In this document: positions 27,078 through 36,192 of the stretch, in pieces
Numbering within the stretch: the first letter of the stretch is position 1
How the letters are laid out: every line of letters begins with the position of its first letter
Source: an uncultured Eudoraea sp.
GTDB lineage: Bacteria; Bacteroidota; Bacteroidia; Flavobacteriales; Flavobacteriaceae
DNA: 64,000 bases
Direction: 5' to 3'
Assembly: GCF_947258925.1 (NCBI RefSeq)
Contig: NZ_CAMYKG010000004.1
Span: forward strand, 121,273-185,272
Program-made: the position numbers and the translations under genes
The notes under the pieces: model-generated
What the model saw: the letters and a program-made list of their open reading frames with translations, nothing else
Databases searched by the model: none
Told to the model about the DNA's origin: nothing

Positions 27078-27085
27078 CAAATGTA
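27078..27085 (-). promoter_or_regulatory. -7 element of the Fur-like gene
   Basis: The minus strand reads TACATTTG, a full TAnnTTTG match, 21 nt before the ATG at 27056. No clear -33 TTG. Confidence 0.5.
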
Positions 27086-27152
27086 CATTTAAAAATACGA
27101 ATATTGATACTTTATGCTTTCAAGATTAAGGCATTTTATTCAGTGAATTATT

Positions 27153-29360
27153 TCAAACTCTTGACACCTTTTCAATACCATTAACCTGCTTCAGATTATT
27201 GATGAGTTTTTTCAGAATAGCATTGTTTTTAACCACTAAAGTAATTCTACCGTTAAATGTACCTCCATCCGTACTAAAATTTAGATTACGCATATTCACG
27301 TGCATGTTATCTGAAATAATTTCTGTAATCTCGTTCATCAGACCCATATTATCAATTCCTGTCAATTTAATTTCTGACGTGAACTCTTCCTGACTCGAAT
27401 CAATCCATTTGGCACCAATGATTCGATAGGCATAGTTGGACTGCAGCGAAATAGCGTTTGGACAGTTCTTCTTATGTACTTTTATTCCTTCGGAAACACT
27501 AACAAATCCAAAGACCTCATCTCCGGGAATCGGGTTGCAACATTTGGAGAGGGTATAGTTTAACTTCTCTTCCTCTTTGCCAAAGACAAGCATATCATAT
27601 TTGGAAGTTATTTCTGCTTTGTCAATATCTTCCGGAATGGCCTTACGCCTGATCTTATTCTTAAAAAAACTAATAAAGGCATTGTTATAGGAGGATGCAA
27701 AATCTTTGATCATCTGATTATCAATCGCACCATTACCCACACGGTAGAAAAGATCTAAACTGGTCTTAAGTTTAAAATGGACTACCATTTTATTTATGGT
27801 ATCCTCGTTTAGATTAATTTTTTGAGATTTAAGTTTTCGCCTCAGTATCTCCCTGCCATCATCGGCAATTTCCTTTTTTTCTTCCCTTAAAGATGAGCGT
27901 ATTTTTGACCTGGCCCTGGCAGTCGTTGCATAATTCAACCAATTTTGATTAGGTTTTGCTTTATCAGAAGTTATTATTTCTACCTGGTCACCGCTATTTA
28001 ACTTGGTATTCAGTGGAACCAGTTTTCCATTAACTTTTGCACCTCTTGTCCTCATTCCCACCTCGGTATGGATATTAAAGGCAAAATCTAAGGGTGTAGC
28101 ATCTTTAGGTAATGATTTCAGGTCACCTTTGGGCGTAAATACAAAGATCTCCTTGGAATAAAGATTTAATTTAAATTCCTCCACGAAATCCACAGCATTT
28201 CCATTGGAGGATTCAAGAGCTTCATGCAATCGATTCAGCCATATCTCAATCCCCTGTTCCTTTTGGTCTCCATGTTTGTATTTAAAATGGGCAGCATATC
28301 CTTTTTCAGCTATTTCGTGCATTCGTTCAGAGCGAATCTGGACTTCAACCCATTTTCCCTCCGGCCCCATAACTGTTATGTGTAGCGCCTCGTATCCCGT
28401 TGATTTTGGAGAAGATATCCAATCGCGCAGTCGGATTGGATTTGGGGTAAAATGATCCGTAACAATGGAGTATATTTTCCATGCCAAAAATTTCTCATTC
28501 TGCCTGTCAGATTTATAAATGATGCGAATAGCAAACTTGTCATATATTTCATCAAATGTAACATTCTGAGTTACCATTTTCTTTCTAATAGAATAGATAG
28601 ACTTCATTCGGCCCTTAATTTCATAAGCTAGGCCTTCCTTATCTAAAGAACCTCTAATGATATTTGAGAATTCGTCAATATAATTATGTTGTTCTTCTTT
28701 TGTTTTTTCAATTTTTTCCTGAATGTCCTTGTACACCTCTGGTTCTGTGTATTTCAAACTTAGGTCCTCCAGTTCAGTTTTGATATTGTAGAGTCCTATT
28801 CTATGTGCCAATGGGGCATATATATATAGGGTTTCTGATGCCATTTTAACCTGTTTGTGCTCTGGCATGGCATCCATAGTAAGCATGTTGTGGTATCTAT
28901 CTGCAATTTTGATGATAATTACCCGGACATCATCATGCAGGGTAAGGAGCATTTTTCGAAAATTCTCAGCCTGCTGAGAAATGTTCATTTCCTTTTTAAG
29001 ATGGGCAATTTTGGTAAGACCATCTACAATACGAGCAATGGTTTCGCCAAACATGCGCTCAATATCATCAAGGGTATAATCGGTATCTTCAACAACATCA
29101 TGTAGTAATGCTGCAGCTATAGAAACTGCATCTAAGCCTATTTCAGCTGCAACTATCTTTGCTACCGCTATGGGATGAAATACATATGCTTCACCAGATT
29201 TCCTTCGCTGATTTTTATGGGCATCAACAGCAACATCGAATGCGGTGCGCACAAGTTTCTTATCTTCATTAGTTAATGCCTGATAACTTATACGAAGTAA
29301 TTCCTTGTATTGCTTAGCAATTTCCTTATTCTCCTTCTCTATTGCTGTTTCCACACTCAT
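27153..29360 (-). CDS. rel: Bifunctional (p)ppGpp synthetase/hydrolase (Rel/SpoT)
   Basis: Makes and degrades the stringent-response alarmones. Residues 45-95 form the HD hydrolase domain with H48, H62 and the H87-D88 pair, so hydrolase activity is intact. The synthetase domain follows (near residues 300-340, with the R-L-R-D-W-I-S-x-P-K-x-x-G-Y motif), then a TGS domain (about 400-460), a zinc-finger-like C-C-N-P-I region (about 560-580) and a C-terminal ACT domain (about 660-735). At 735 residues it is a full-length long RSH protein, the single bifunctional type of Bacteroidota. Confidence 0.95.
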   Translation of the reverse strand: MSVETAIEKENKEIAKQYKELLRISYQALTNEDKKLVRTAFDVAVDAHKNQRRKSGEAYVFHPIAVAKIVAAEIGLDAVSIAAALLHDVVEDTDYTLDDIERMFGETIARIVDGLTKIAHLKKEMNISQQAENFRKMLLTLHDDVRVIIIKIADRYHNMLTMDAMPEHKQVKMASETLYIYAPLAHRIGLYNIKTELEDLSLKYTEPEVYKDIQEKIEKTKEEQHNYIDEFSNIIRGSLDKEGLAYEIKGRMKSIYSIRKKMVTQNVTFDEIYDKFAIRIIYKSDRQNEKFLAWKIYSIVTDHFTPNPIRLRDWISSPKSTGYEALHITVMGPEGKWVEVQIRSERMHEIAEKGYAAHFKYKHGDQKEQGIEIWLNRLHEALESSNGNAVDFVEEFKLNLYSKEIFVFTPKGDLKSLPKDATPLDFAFNIHTEVGMRTRGAKVNGKLVPLNTKLNSGDQVEIITSDKAKPNQNWLNYATTARARSKIRSSLREEKKEIADDGREILRRKLKSQKINLNEDTINKMVVHFKLKTSLDLFYRVGNGAIDNQMIKDFASSYNNAFISFFKNKIRRKAIPEDIDKAEITSKYDMLVFGKEEEKLNYTLSKCCNPIPGDEVFGFVSVSEGIKVHKKNCPNAISLQSNYAYRIIGAKWIDSSQEEFTSEIKLTGIDNMGLMNEITEIISDNMHVNMRNLNFSTDGGTFNGRITLVVKNNAILKKLINNLKQVNGIEKVSRV

Positions 29361-29401
29361 AGATTAAATTTACCACAATCTTTGATAGTAACCAACAAAA
29401 A

Positions 29402-30634
29402 TCATGCCTTAAGGTTGCGTATTCTTTGAATTAACGGAGGGTGAGAATAGTGTAAAAACACATAGGCGGGATGGGGAGTCAGGTTGCTCAGGCTATTTTT
29501 GGAAAGCTTTTTTAAAGAAGACATCAGAGGAGAAGCTGCGTAAGTGTTTTTCGCATAATCATCAGCTTCAAATTCGAATTTTCTGGATAGTATGTTCATG
29601 ACCAAGCCGGTGATTTCCGAGATTGGGCTATATAGAATCCCAAAACAAATTAAAGACACATGAAAACTGGCGTTGGTAACTCCTAAAGCATAGGAAAATT
29701 CAGGGTTACTAACAAATAGCGATAGAATATAAAGAGTTACCCCTGTAAGAAGTATTGAAATAATAAGATTTATTATTATGTGATGACGTTTGTAATGACC
29801 AACCTCATGTGCAAGAACAGCTACAATTTCTTCTTCCTCCAGTTCCTCAATAAGTGTGTCATAAAGCGTCACCCTTTTTTCCTTACCAAAACCTGCGAAA
29901 TAAGCATTTGCCTTAGTCGTCCTTTTCGAGCCGTCAATTACAAAAATATTTTGAAGTTTAAAACCAACTTTGAGGGCATAATTTTCAATCTTATTCTTTA
30001 GAGACCCATCCTCAAGCGGAGTTTGTTTATTAAATATTGGAACTATTAATCTACTGTAAAATAAGTTCATAAATATCGTAAATACAGCAATTAAGCTAAG
30101 GGCATATATCCAAAAATTATTTCCCACCCATTGGTAAAATAAGATGACCAGAGCGAGTATACCTCCTCCTAATATGATCATGATTAACCAACCTTTAACT
30201 TTATCAATAAAAAAGAGCTTAGGGGTCGACTTGTTAAAACCATATTTTTCCTCTATTACAAACGTTTGGTAATATGAGAATGGAGTAGAGATAACATCAC
30301 TGCCAATCATTATAATTCCAAAATATAATAGCGCCATTAATATTGGATTTCCTGTAATGCCCCGGACTATGGAATCTACCCATTCAAAACCACCTAATAT
30401 CAGAAATGCTAAAGTGAGTATAATTGAGAACGAGGAAGATAGAATTCCAAATCTATAATTATCTTCTTTATAGGCCTGAGATTTTTTATACTCTTCCGTG
30501 TCAAATACATCCTTTAATTCCTCAGGTATAGGATCCTTAAATTTCCTTGAATTAAGATAATCCAGTACTGTTTCCATGAGGAATTGAAATACGATGATTA
30601 CTATTATTGCATAAAACAAAAATGTACTATTCAT
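29402..30634 (-). CDS. M48 family metalloprotease (CAAX prenyl protease 1-like)
   Basis: Integral-membrane zinc metalloprotease. The active motif HEVGH is at residues 276-280, followed further on by an E-F-E-A-D-D-Y-A segment carrying the third zinc ligand. Several membrane helices precede and follow it (about 1-22, 65-90, 100-120, 145-170, 180-195, then pairs after 285). Its 410 residues, unlike the shorter HtpX-type proteins, match the STE24/CAAX-protease-1 branch. It is 41 bp upstream of rel on the same strand, possibly co-transcribed. A role in membrane-protein quality control is a family-level inference. Confidence 0.9.
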   Translation of the reverse strand: MNSTFLFYAIIVIIVFQFLMETVLDYLNSRKFKDPIPEELKDVFDTEEYKKSQAYKEDNYRFGILSSSFSIILTLAFLILGGFEWVDSIVRGITGNPILMALLYFGIIMIGSDVISTPFSYYQTFVIEEKYGFNKSTPKLFFIDKVKGWLIMIILGGGILALVILFYQWVGNNFWIYALSLIAVFTIFMNLFYSRLIVPIFNKQTPLEDGSLKNKIENYALKVGFKLQNIFVIDGSKRTTKANAYFAGFGKEKRVTLYDTLIEELEEEEIVAVLAHEVGHYKRHHIIINLIISILLTGVTLYILSLFVSNPEFSYALGVTNASFHVSLICFGILYSPISEITGLVMNILSRKFEFEADDYAKNTYAASPLMSSLKKLSKNSLSNLTPHPAYVFLHYSHPPLIQRIRNLKA

Positions 30635-30737
30635 AAATGGTTGTAATGATTAGATTGGAAATCTATAAATTATTAAGAACCTGAGATCTTAGGAAGCTTG
30701 CGTTCCATGGCATGTATAAGGTTTGAAGTATTCCAGA

Positions 30738-31550
30738 TTAAAGAAAATCTCTTTGTCGCTTTGCCTCAAAGATAAGAATTGCTGCGGACACAGAAACATT
30801 CATAGAATCTATCTCACCCTGCATTGGAATTATAACATTCTGATCGGATTCCTCCAGCCAGTCCGATGTCAGTCCTGTTGCCTCTGTTCCAACGACGATG
30901 GCGCTGGACTGTTTATAATCTACATTAGTGTAATTACAGGAAGCAGACAAAGCTGCGCAATATATGGCTATGTTATTCTTACGTAAGTAATTAATTACCT
31001 CCTCACTGCTGCCAATGGCAACATTCACGGTAAAAAGGCAGCCCACACTGGATCTTATTATATTAGGATTATAGAGATCCCCATTAGAATTTGCTATAAT
31101 TACGGCATCTATATTTGCTGCATCCGCCGTTCTTAATAAAGCGCCTATATTTCCGGGCTTTTCCGGAGCTTCCGCAACTAATATTAACGGGTTTTGACTT
31201 TTTAAAGAAAGCTTGTTCAATTCATGATCCTTGGAACAAGCAATAGCGATTATTCCTTCTGTTTTTTTACGATAAGCTAATTTTTGATAGACTTCCTGCG
31301 ATACTTCGATTAATTCCGGATTGTAACCTGTCGTATTAATTAGTTGCCGAACACTTTCTTCTGTGGCAATTTTTGCACAAATAAAAACGCTCTGCAGCGA
31401 ATAAGTTCCCTTGCAGGCCAATTCAATCTCTCGAAGTCCCTCTATTACAAAAAGACCAGATTTACGACGATCCCGCGATTTTTCTTTAAGTGATATTACT
31501 TTTTTGATCAAAGGATTTTGAACGCTGCTTATCTGCTTTACCTTGTTCAT
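30738..31550 (-). CDS. SpoU/TrmH family RNA 2'-O-methyltransferase
   Basis: SAM-dependent 2'-O-methylation of rRNA or tRNA by a knotted SPOUT fold. The N-terminal 80 residues form the RNA-binding substrate domain (opening I-S-S-V-Q-N-P-L-I-K); the catalytic domain has the arginine-containing G-N-I-G-A-L-L-R-T-A-D-A near 132-143, the V-G-T-E-A-T-G-L segment near 220-227 and the final N-V-S-V-S-A-A-I-L-I-F-E-A motif. The length (270 residues) is typical. The -7 promoter element lies 4 nt upstream of the ATG, so the transcript may be leaderless. The exact RNA site cannot be told. Confidence 0.9.
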   Translation of the reverse strand: MNKVKQISSVQNPLIKKVISLKEKSRDRRKSGLFVIEGLREIELACKGTYSLQSVFICAKIATEESVRQLINTTGYNPELIEVSQEVYQKLAYRKKTEGIIAIACSKDHELNKLSLKSQNPLILVAEAPEKPGNIGALLRTADAANIDAVIIANSNGDLYNPNIIRSSVGCLFTVNVAIGSSEEVINYLRKNNIAIYCAALSASCNYTNVDYKQSSAIVVGTEATGLTSDWLEESDQNVIIPMQGEIDSMNVSVSAAILIFEAKRQRDFL

Positions 31551-31879
31551 AGAACAAAAATAGAAGAATTGACAGACTTTTTATCAGTTCTACTATAAAG
31601 ACTACTGCTTTTAATTTAAATCAGGAAACGTCTTCTAGTACTCCCTTTCGCTGTCGTTTTTTATACATAGAAAGGCCTCAAAAACAGGATGATCACACGA
31701 ATCCTATTTAGCTGTAGATTTAAAATGTGGCGGTTGTTCATATTGTTTCCTTTCCGGGGGAAAGTTATCGAAGTCTTATTTCACATTTCCTGATGGAGGA
31801 ATTTTAGTAGAAAAGAGAAAAAGTGTTAGAAACAGTAAATTGGTAATCTTTTGATGAGTATTAAATTTTCGGGATACCC
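31551..31879 (+). other. Gene-free stretch (329 bp)
   Basis: No convincing gene. On the plus strand a frame is open from about 31687 to 31854 (55 codons, no ATG) and contains a C-x-x-C-x-x-C cluster; a short palindrome CTTTCC-GGG-GGAAAG lies at about 31748-31763. Otherwise it is AT-rich and featureless except for the TrmH -7 element at its left edge. Confidence 0.5.
31555..31562 (-). promoter_or_regulatory. -7 element of trmH-like gene, abutting the ATG
   Basis: The minus strand reads TATTTTTG, a full TAnnTTTG match, with only 4 nt between it and the ATG at 31550. Transcription would begin at or next to the start codon, suggesting a leaderless mRNA. Confidence 0.5.
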
Positions 31880-32950
31880 TCATTCCAAGGGGTATTTTGC
31901 ATCATAAGTGACTAAAAGAGTGACGATTCGGCCATAACTTTTTATGCCTTCCTCTTGGTTGTTGGCCTTGAGGAATGAATTAAAAATGGACTTAAAAACA
32001 GGTTCCAACGGGTTCTTATAGGCTAACCAGAATTTACGCAACTCCTCGTAGTTCTTTTGCACCCCTATGTGTAATCGCGAATAAAGTTCCTGAAATTTAG
32101 CCTCATCTTTTGACCGAATTTCGCTTAAAGAATAACTGAGTGCATACGCCAGGGCTGAATATTTAAAGTAAGGGTCTTTATTATATGCCGTAACCAAAAA
32201 GCCGATAAAATTTACTTCATTCTCCGCTGAATACCCAATTTGATGTCCTATTTCGTGACCTGTAATCACCGGGAACCTGAAATTGGGAATTTTGCTGTTA
32301 ACCTGCGCTTCATTGGTAAATGGATTGAGATAGCCACCATATCCCATATAAGTCAACATGGTACTAAAAAGGGATTTTTTTAAACTGGAATTTTCATAGG
32401 ATAAAAATGGATACCTGGTTTCCAGTGCTGAATACCCTTCCAGCGTTTTTTGAAAGATTTCCTTCTGATCATATGGAATTATGACCATTTGGGAAGTATC
32501 TGATGTAATTTCATATTGTAACCCATTAGTTTTATCAATTAGTTTTTCGGTGAATTCCAGTAATTCAACCCTCGTATGGCTATCTTTTAAATTGAGTTTC
32601 TGGGAAAGCGGAACTCGGTAGTAGTTGAAACCCCACATAAAATGGAATGTAAAGTAGGTTACCGAAAGGACCAAAACAATATCCCTCAGAAAAGGTTTTA
32701 GGTTATCCTTAATATGAGTTCTGTTAACTACAAGATAACGAATAGCTAAAATTATGAGGGAGGCATAAATTATATCCCCAACGGAAAAAGGAAGCCACCC
32801 GAGTACCACTCGAAATACGCCTGAAATAATGGGATAGAACCCTTCGCTATAGTAATTCTCTACGAACTCCGGGTAAAGGCCAATAAACTTGACCAGGACT
32901 ATTTGCGGGATTATTGACAAAGCAATCCAATTCTTCAGTTTGCTATTCAT
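31880..32950 (-). CDS. DUF3810 membrane-associated zinc-protease-like protein
   Basis: A 356-residue member of the Bacteroidota DUF3810 family. Three likely membrane segments occupy the N-terminal 110 residues (about 8-28, 52-72, 88-106). The remainder is exported-side and carries a metallopeptidase signature HEIGH at residues 232-236 with an E-N-E-V-N-F segment shortly after, which could hold the third ligand. This makes protease activity plausible, but it is undemonstrated for the family as far as I know. It diverges from pepD, and its -7 element is 5 nt from the ATG. Confidence 0.85.
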   Translation of the reverse strand: MNSKLKNWIALSIIPQIVLVKFIGLYPEFVENYYSEGFYPIISGVFRVVLGWLPFSVGDIIYASLIILAIRYLVVNRTHIKDNLKPFLRDIVLVLSVTYFTFHFMWGFNYYRVPLSQKLNLKDSHTRVELLEFTEKLIDKTNGLQYEITSDTSQMVIIPYDQKEIFQKTLEGYSALETRYPFLSYENSSLKKSLFSTMLTYMGYGGYLNPFTNEAQVNSKIPNFRFPVITGHEIGHQIGYSAENEVNFIGFLVTAYNKDPYFKYSALAYALSYSLSEIRSKDEAKFQELYSRLHIGVQKNYEELRKFWLAYKNPLEPVFKSIFNSFLKANNQEEGIKSYGRIVTLLVTYDAKYPLE

Positions 32951-32955
32951 GAATT

Positions 32956-32963
32956 CAAAAATA
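32956..32963 (-). promoter_or_regulatory. -7 element of the DUF3810 gene, abutting the ATG
   Basis: The minus strand reads TATTTTTG. Five bases separate it from the ATG at 32950, so the mRNA may be leaderless. Confidence 0.5.
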
Positions 32964-32995
32964 CCATTTATCTCGTAAGTCTAATTTTCAATATG

Positions 32996-33003
32996 TATTT
33001 TTG
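32996..33003 (+). promoter_or_regulatory. -7 element of pepD
   Basis: TATTTTTG on the plus strand, 17 nt before the pepD ATG at 33021. It diverges from the DUF3810 element 32 nt away. Confidence 0.55.
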
Positions 33004-33020
33004 GCCTTTTAATTTAAACT

Positions 33021-34475
33021 ATGAACAAGGAAATAGAGCAATTAGAACCAAAAGGGGTATGGAAAAATTTTTCAAAACTCAATGCCGTACCGCGCCCTTC
33101 TAAGAAAGAAGAAAGGATAATTGAATTCATGCTGAATTTTGGCAGGTCTTTAAATTTAGAGACCGGTAAAGATGAGGTTGGTAATGTTATTATCAGGAAG
33201 AAAGCATCTCATGGAATGGAAGATCGTAAAACAATTACGCTTCAATCTCATTTAGATATGGTACATCAGAAAAATTCTGATACAAGATTTGATTTTGACA
33301 AACAGGGAATAGAGATGTTTATTGATGGGGATTGGGTAAAGGCCAAGGGAACAACCCTGGGAGCAGATAATGGTATGGGCGTTGCTGCTATAATGAGTTT
33401 ACTGGAGAGTCAGGATATTTCACATCCTCCAATTGAGGCCTTATTTACCATTGATGAAGAGACTGGTATGACCGGAGCCAAGGGACTAAAGGGAGGAATC
33501 CTGAAAGGTCAGATCTTATTAAATCTGGACACGGAAGAAGATGACGAAATAGATATCGGGTGTGCAGGCGGGATTGATATCACGGCGACAAGGTCCTATG
33601 CGGAACAAACGGTCCCCGCAAAGTCCAGAGCTTACAGGATAAGTGTTCGAGGGTTACACGGCGGACATAGCGGGATGGATATTCACCGTGGTTTTGGCAA
33701 TGCAAATAAAATAATGAACCGACTTTTATATAAGGGAAGCGAGGAATTTGGAATGGGCATATCGGCTATTGAAGGAGGAAGTTTGAGGAATGCCATACCC
33801 AGGGAAAGTTTTGCGACGATTGTTTTACCGGAGAACGTGCAAGAAGATTTTAAAGGTGCATTCCAGAATTGGGCCCAGATCATTAAAGACGAGAATGCTT
33901 ATGTTGAAACTAAGCTCGAAATTATTCTGGAATCGGTTGAAATACCCAATACTATAATGGAAAAGGCCGTTCAGGATAAAATATTAAGAGCTATATACGG
34001 GGCGCATAATGGAGTTTATGCGATGAGCGCAGCGATTCCTGATTTGGTTGAAACTTCCAATAACATAGCCAGAATTGAAATAAAATCAGGAAATATTAAG
34101 ATTAGTTGTCTTACCAGGTCTTCTGTAGATTCAGCCAAAATTGACCTTGCAAGTTCTTTAAGAAGTGTATTTGAGCTTGCAGGTTGTACAGTTTCTTTAA
34201 CAGGTGATTACCCCGGATGGAGTCCAAATCCGAAATCGGAGATTTTAAAAGTGCTTAAAAAACAGTATGAGTTACTTTTTAAAGAAGAACCAAAAGTAAT
34301 AGCGTGTCATGCGGGTCTCGAATGTGGTATCCTTGGTCGAAATTATCCCGATATGGATATGATTAGCTTTGGTCCAACCATTAAAGGGGCACATTCACCG
34401 GATGAAAGAGTAAGTATCTCTTCAGTAAAGAAGTTTTGGACCTTTCTATTACAGATTTTGAATAATACCCCTTAA
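33021..34475 (+). CDS. pepD: Aminoacyl-histidine dipeptidase (M20)
   Basis: Cytoplasmic zinc dipeptidase, cutting Xaa-His and other dipeptides. The M20 active-site motifs are present: SHLDMVHQK (first zinc ligand H and catalytic D), LGADNGMGVA (bridging D) and DEETGMTGA (catalytic and ligand E pair), all in the first 160 residues, with the lid/dimerisation domain at about 205-385 and the final histidine ligand near the C-terminus. At 484 residues it is full length. It ends in a strong bidirectional terminator shared with the convergent PPIase operon. Confidence 0.93.
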   Translation: MNKEIEQLEPKGVWKNFSKLNAVPRPSKKEERIIEFMLNFGRSLNLETGKDEVGNVIIRKKASHGMEDRKTITLQSHLDMVHQKNSDTRFDFDKQGIEMFIDGDWVKAKGTTLGADNGMGVAAIMSLLESQDISHPPIEALFTIDEETGMTGAKGLKGGILKGQILLNLDTEEDDEIDIGCAGGIDITATRSYAEQTVPAKSRAYRISVRGLHGGHSGMDIHRGFGNANKIMNRLLYKGSEEFGMGISAIEGGSLRNAIPRESFATIVLPENVQEDFKGAFQNWAQIIKDENAYVETKLEIILESVEIPNTIMEKAVQDKILRAIYGAHNGVYAMSAAIPDLVETSNNIARIEIKSGNIKISCLTRSSVDSAKIDLASSLRSVFELAGCTVSLTGDYPGWSPNPKSEILKVLKKQYELLFKEEPKVIACHAGLECGILGRNYPDMDMISFGPTIKGAHSPDERVSISSVKKFWTFLLQILNNTP

Positions 34476-34483
34476 AAAGTGAT

Positions 34484-34511
34484 CAGGCCCGAAATTTTTC
34501 GGGCCTGTTTT
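34484..34511. terminator. Bidirectional terminator between pepD and the PPIase operon
   Basis: An 11-bp perfect inverted repeat (CAGGCCCGAAA / TTTCGGGCCTG, 2-nt loop) at 34484-34507 is followed by TTTTCT on the plus strand and, on the minus strand, by a T run a few bases beyond the stem. It serves the plus-strand pepD well and overlaps nothing coding. Confidence 0.85.
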
Positions 34512-35630
34512 CTATTCGGCTATCCCCAGAATTTCCACATCAAAAACCAGATCAGCATCGGGAGGGATTGGGCCGCCACCCTGTGAACCATATCCCAAAT
34601 AAGGGGGTATGAACAATCTGATTTTATCCCCGACTTTCATTGTTAACAAACCTTCTTTAAAACCTGCTACCAACCTTGATTCCGGGCTATAATCCATGGG
34701 AAAAGGTTCATAACCTCCACCTTGTTTTCTTTTCTCATCATATTTGCCAAATTTGACAGCAATATCTTCATAATTACTATCGAAAAGGTTACCATCATTG
34801 AGCCAACCTGCATATTTAACCAAAACTTTATCGCCAATAGCCGGCTTAACACCCGTACCTTCATTAAGTTTAAGAATCTTTAAACCTGAAGACAGGGCTT
34901 CTGTACTTTCCTTTTGCTCATTAATTTCAACTGCGAAGTCAGAAATTATTTTTTCCATTTCCGCAATTAAGGCTTCTTCTTCTGCAAAATAATCTGTCAT
35001 AACTTTCACAGCGTCGAAATTCCTGGCTTCTTTACCATTCCTGACAATAATTACAGAATTCATGACTACATCAACAATAGGTCTGTCTTTTTTATTGGGA
35101 TCCGTATCGGTAGTAACATTGGCAATAGAATCTACCACATCCAATCCTACAACAACTTCTCCAAAAACCGTATGTCTTCCATTGAGAAAAGGGGTTTCTT
35201 TATGCGTTATAAAAAACTGGCTGCCATTGGTTTTTGTCCCGGAATTAGCCATTGAGAGAATGCCAGCCTTGTCATGGGTTAAGGAGTCATTGAATTCGTC
35301 CTTAAACCTATATCCGGGATTCCCACGACCAGTACCGGTAGGGTCACCTCCCTGGATCATAAAATCTTTTATGACCCTGTGAAAAATGACACCATTATAA
35401 TATTTCTTATCCTTGTACTCTTCACTTACAAAGGGGTTGTTTCCTTCAGCAAGGGAAACAAAATTGGCTACAGTGACAGGAGTTTTATCCATCTCAAGCC
35501 TGAGTATGATATCACCTTTTGTCGTATTTATATCGGCAAATAACCCATCACCCAATTCCCGGTATTTGCTTGAGGTACAACTTGTTAAAACGGATAAGCT
35601 AATTAAAAAAAGTACTATTATTTGTTTCAT
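34512..35630 (-). CDS. Cyclophilin-FKBP fusion peptidyl-prolyl isomerase, lipoprotein
   Basis: Exported prolyl isomerase with two catalytic folds. A lipoprotein signal ends at about C18 (LTSC). A cyclophilin domain occupies roughly residues 30-190, with the FHRVI-x-x-F-M-I-Q-G-G-D and GSQFFIT motifs. A linker of about 60 residues with coiled-coil character follows, then an FKBP domain (about 265-372) with the G-W-L-x-D-G-x-x-F-D-S and GYGSQG motifs. It lies 10 bp downstream of gldI in the same run, probably for periplasmic protein folding. Confidence 0.92.
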   Translation of the reverse strand: MKQIIVLFLISLSVLTSCTSSKYRELGDGLFADINTTKGDIILRLEMDKTPVTVANFVSLAEGNNPFVSEEYKDKKYYNGVIFHRVIKDFMIQGGDPTGTGRGNPGYRFKDEFNDSLTHDKAGILSMANSGTKTNGSQFFITHKETPFLNGRHTVFGEVVVGLDVVDSIANVTTDTDPNKKDRPIVDVVMNSVIIVRNGKEARNFDAVKVMTDYFAEEEALIAEMEKIISDFAVEINEQKESTEALSSGLKILKLNEGTGVKPAIGDKVLVKYAGWLNDGNLFDSNYEDIAVKFGKYDEKRKQGGGYEPFPMDYSPESRLVAGFKEGLLTMKVGDKIRLFIPPYLGYGSQGGGPIPPDADLVFDVEILGIAE

Positions 35631-35640
35631 TTTTTAGAAT

Positions 35641-36192
35641 TTATTTATCAATATTCTCTTTTTGTTTGTCAATACTTAGAATGCTAATGGTAGACTTAAG
35701 AGGAATGTTCGGCCCAATCTTATTGTCATCACCGTGATAGCCATAAGCCATACCAGAAGGAAAAAGAAATGTAGCTGTTTCGTTTACCTTAAGCAGTTTT
35801 ATGCTATTCCGAAGCCCCGGGAATAATTCCTGTTTATCTACTTTATATCTGATGGATCCAATTTCATCCATGGAGTAAATCGTGTCATTTTCAAGACTTA
35901 CCAAATTGTATTTAAAAGTCACCAAATCATCAGGAAGAGGGGTGTAATCACTATCTTCATTTATAGAACTATAATAATACCACGATCCACTGGCGGATGC
36001 CAGATAATGATGAAGGGTGTCATTTTTTATAATTTCCTGTATAATTTTCTCTTCCCGGTTTAGAAGTTCTTTGTTCCGCTGAGCAGAGGCGCTGATAAAA
36101 CTGCCGGATGTTGCCCTGATCGGCCGTCGTGGTTCAGGGCCATCGCAAGCTATAAGGAAAATGACAGGCAGGATATATATAAATCTCTTCAT
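35641..36192 (-). CDS. gldI: Gliding-motility lipoprotein GldI (FKBP-type PPIase)
   Basis: GldI is an FKBP-like lipoprotein needed for gliding and type IX secretion in Flavobacterium. A lipoprotein signal ends at C16 (FLIAC). Residues about 75-175 form the FKBP domain, with the V-T-F-K-Y-N-L and FLFPSGMAYGYHGDD segments; the conserved residues of the FKBP pocket are only partly retained, as in GldI. Its start overlaps the end of nrnA by 4 bp (ATGA). Presence of GldI suggests the organism glides or has a type IX secretion system, whose other parts are outside the window. Confidence 0.87.
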   Translation of the reverse strand: MKRFIYILPVIFLIACDGPEPRRPIRATSGSFISASAQRNKELLNREEKIIQEIIKNDTLHHYLASASGSWYYYSSINEDSDYTPLPDDLVTFKYNLVSLENDTIYSMDEIGSIRYKVDKQELFPGLRNSIKLLKVNETATFLFPSGMAYGYHGDDNKIGPNIPLKSTISILSIDKQKENIDK

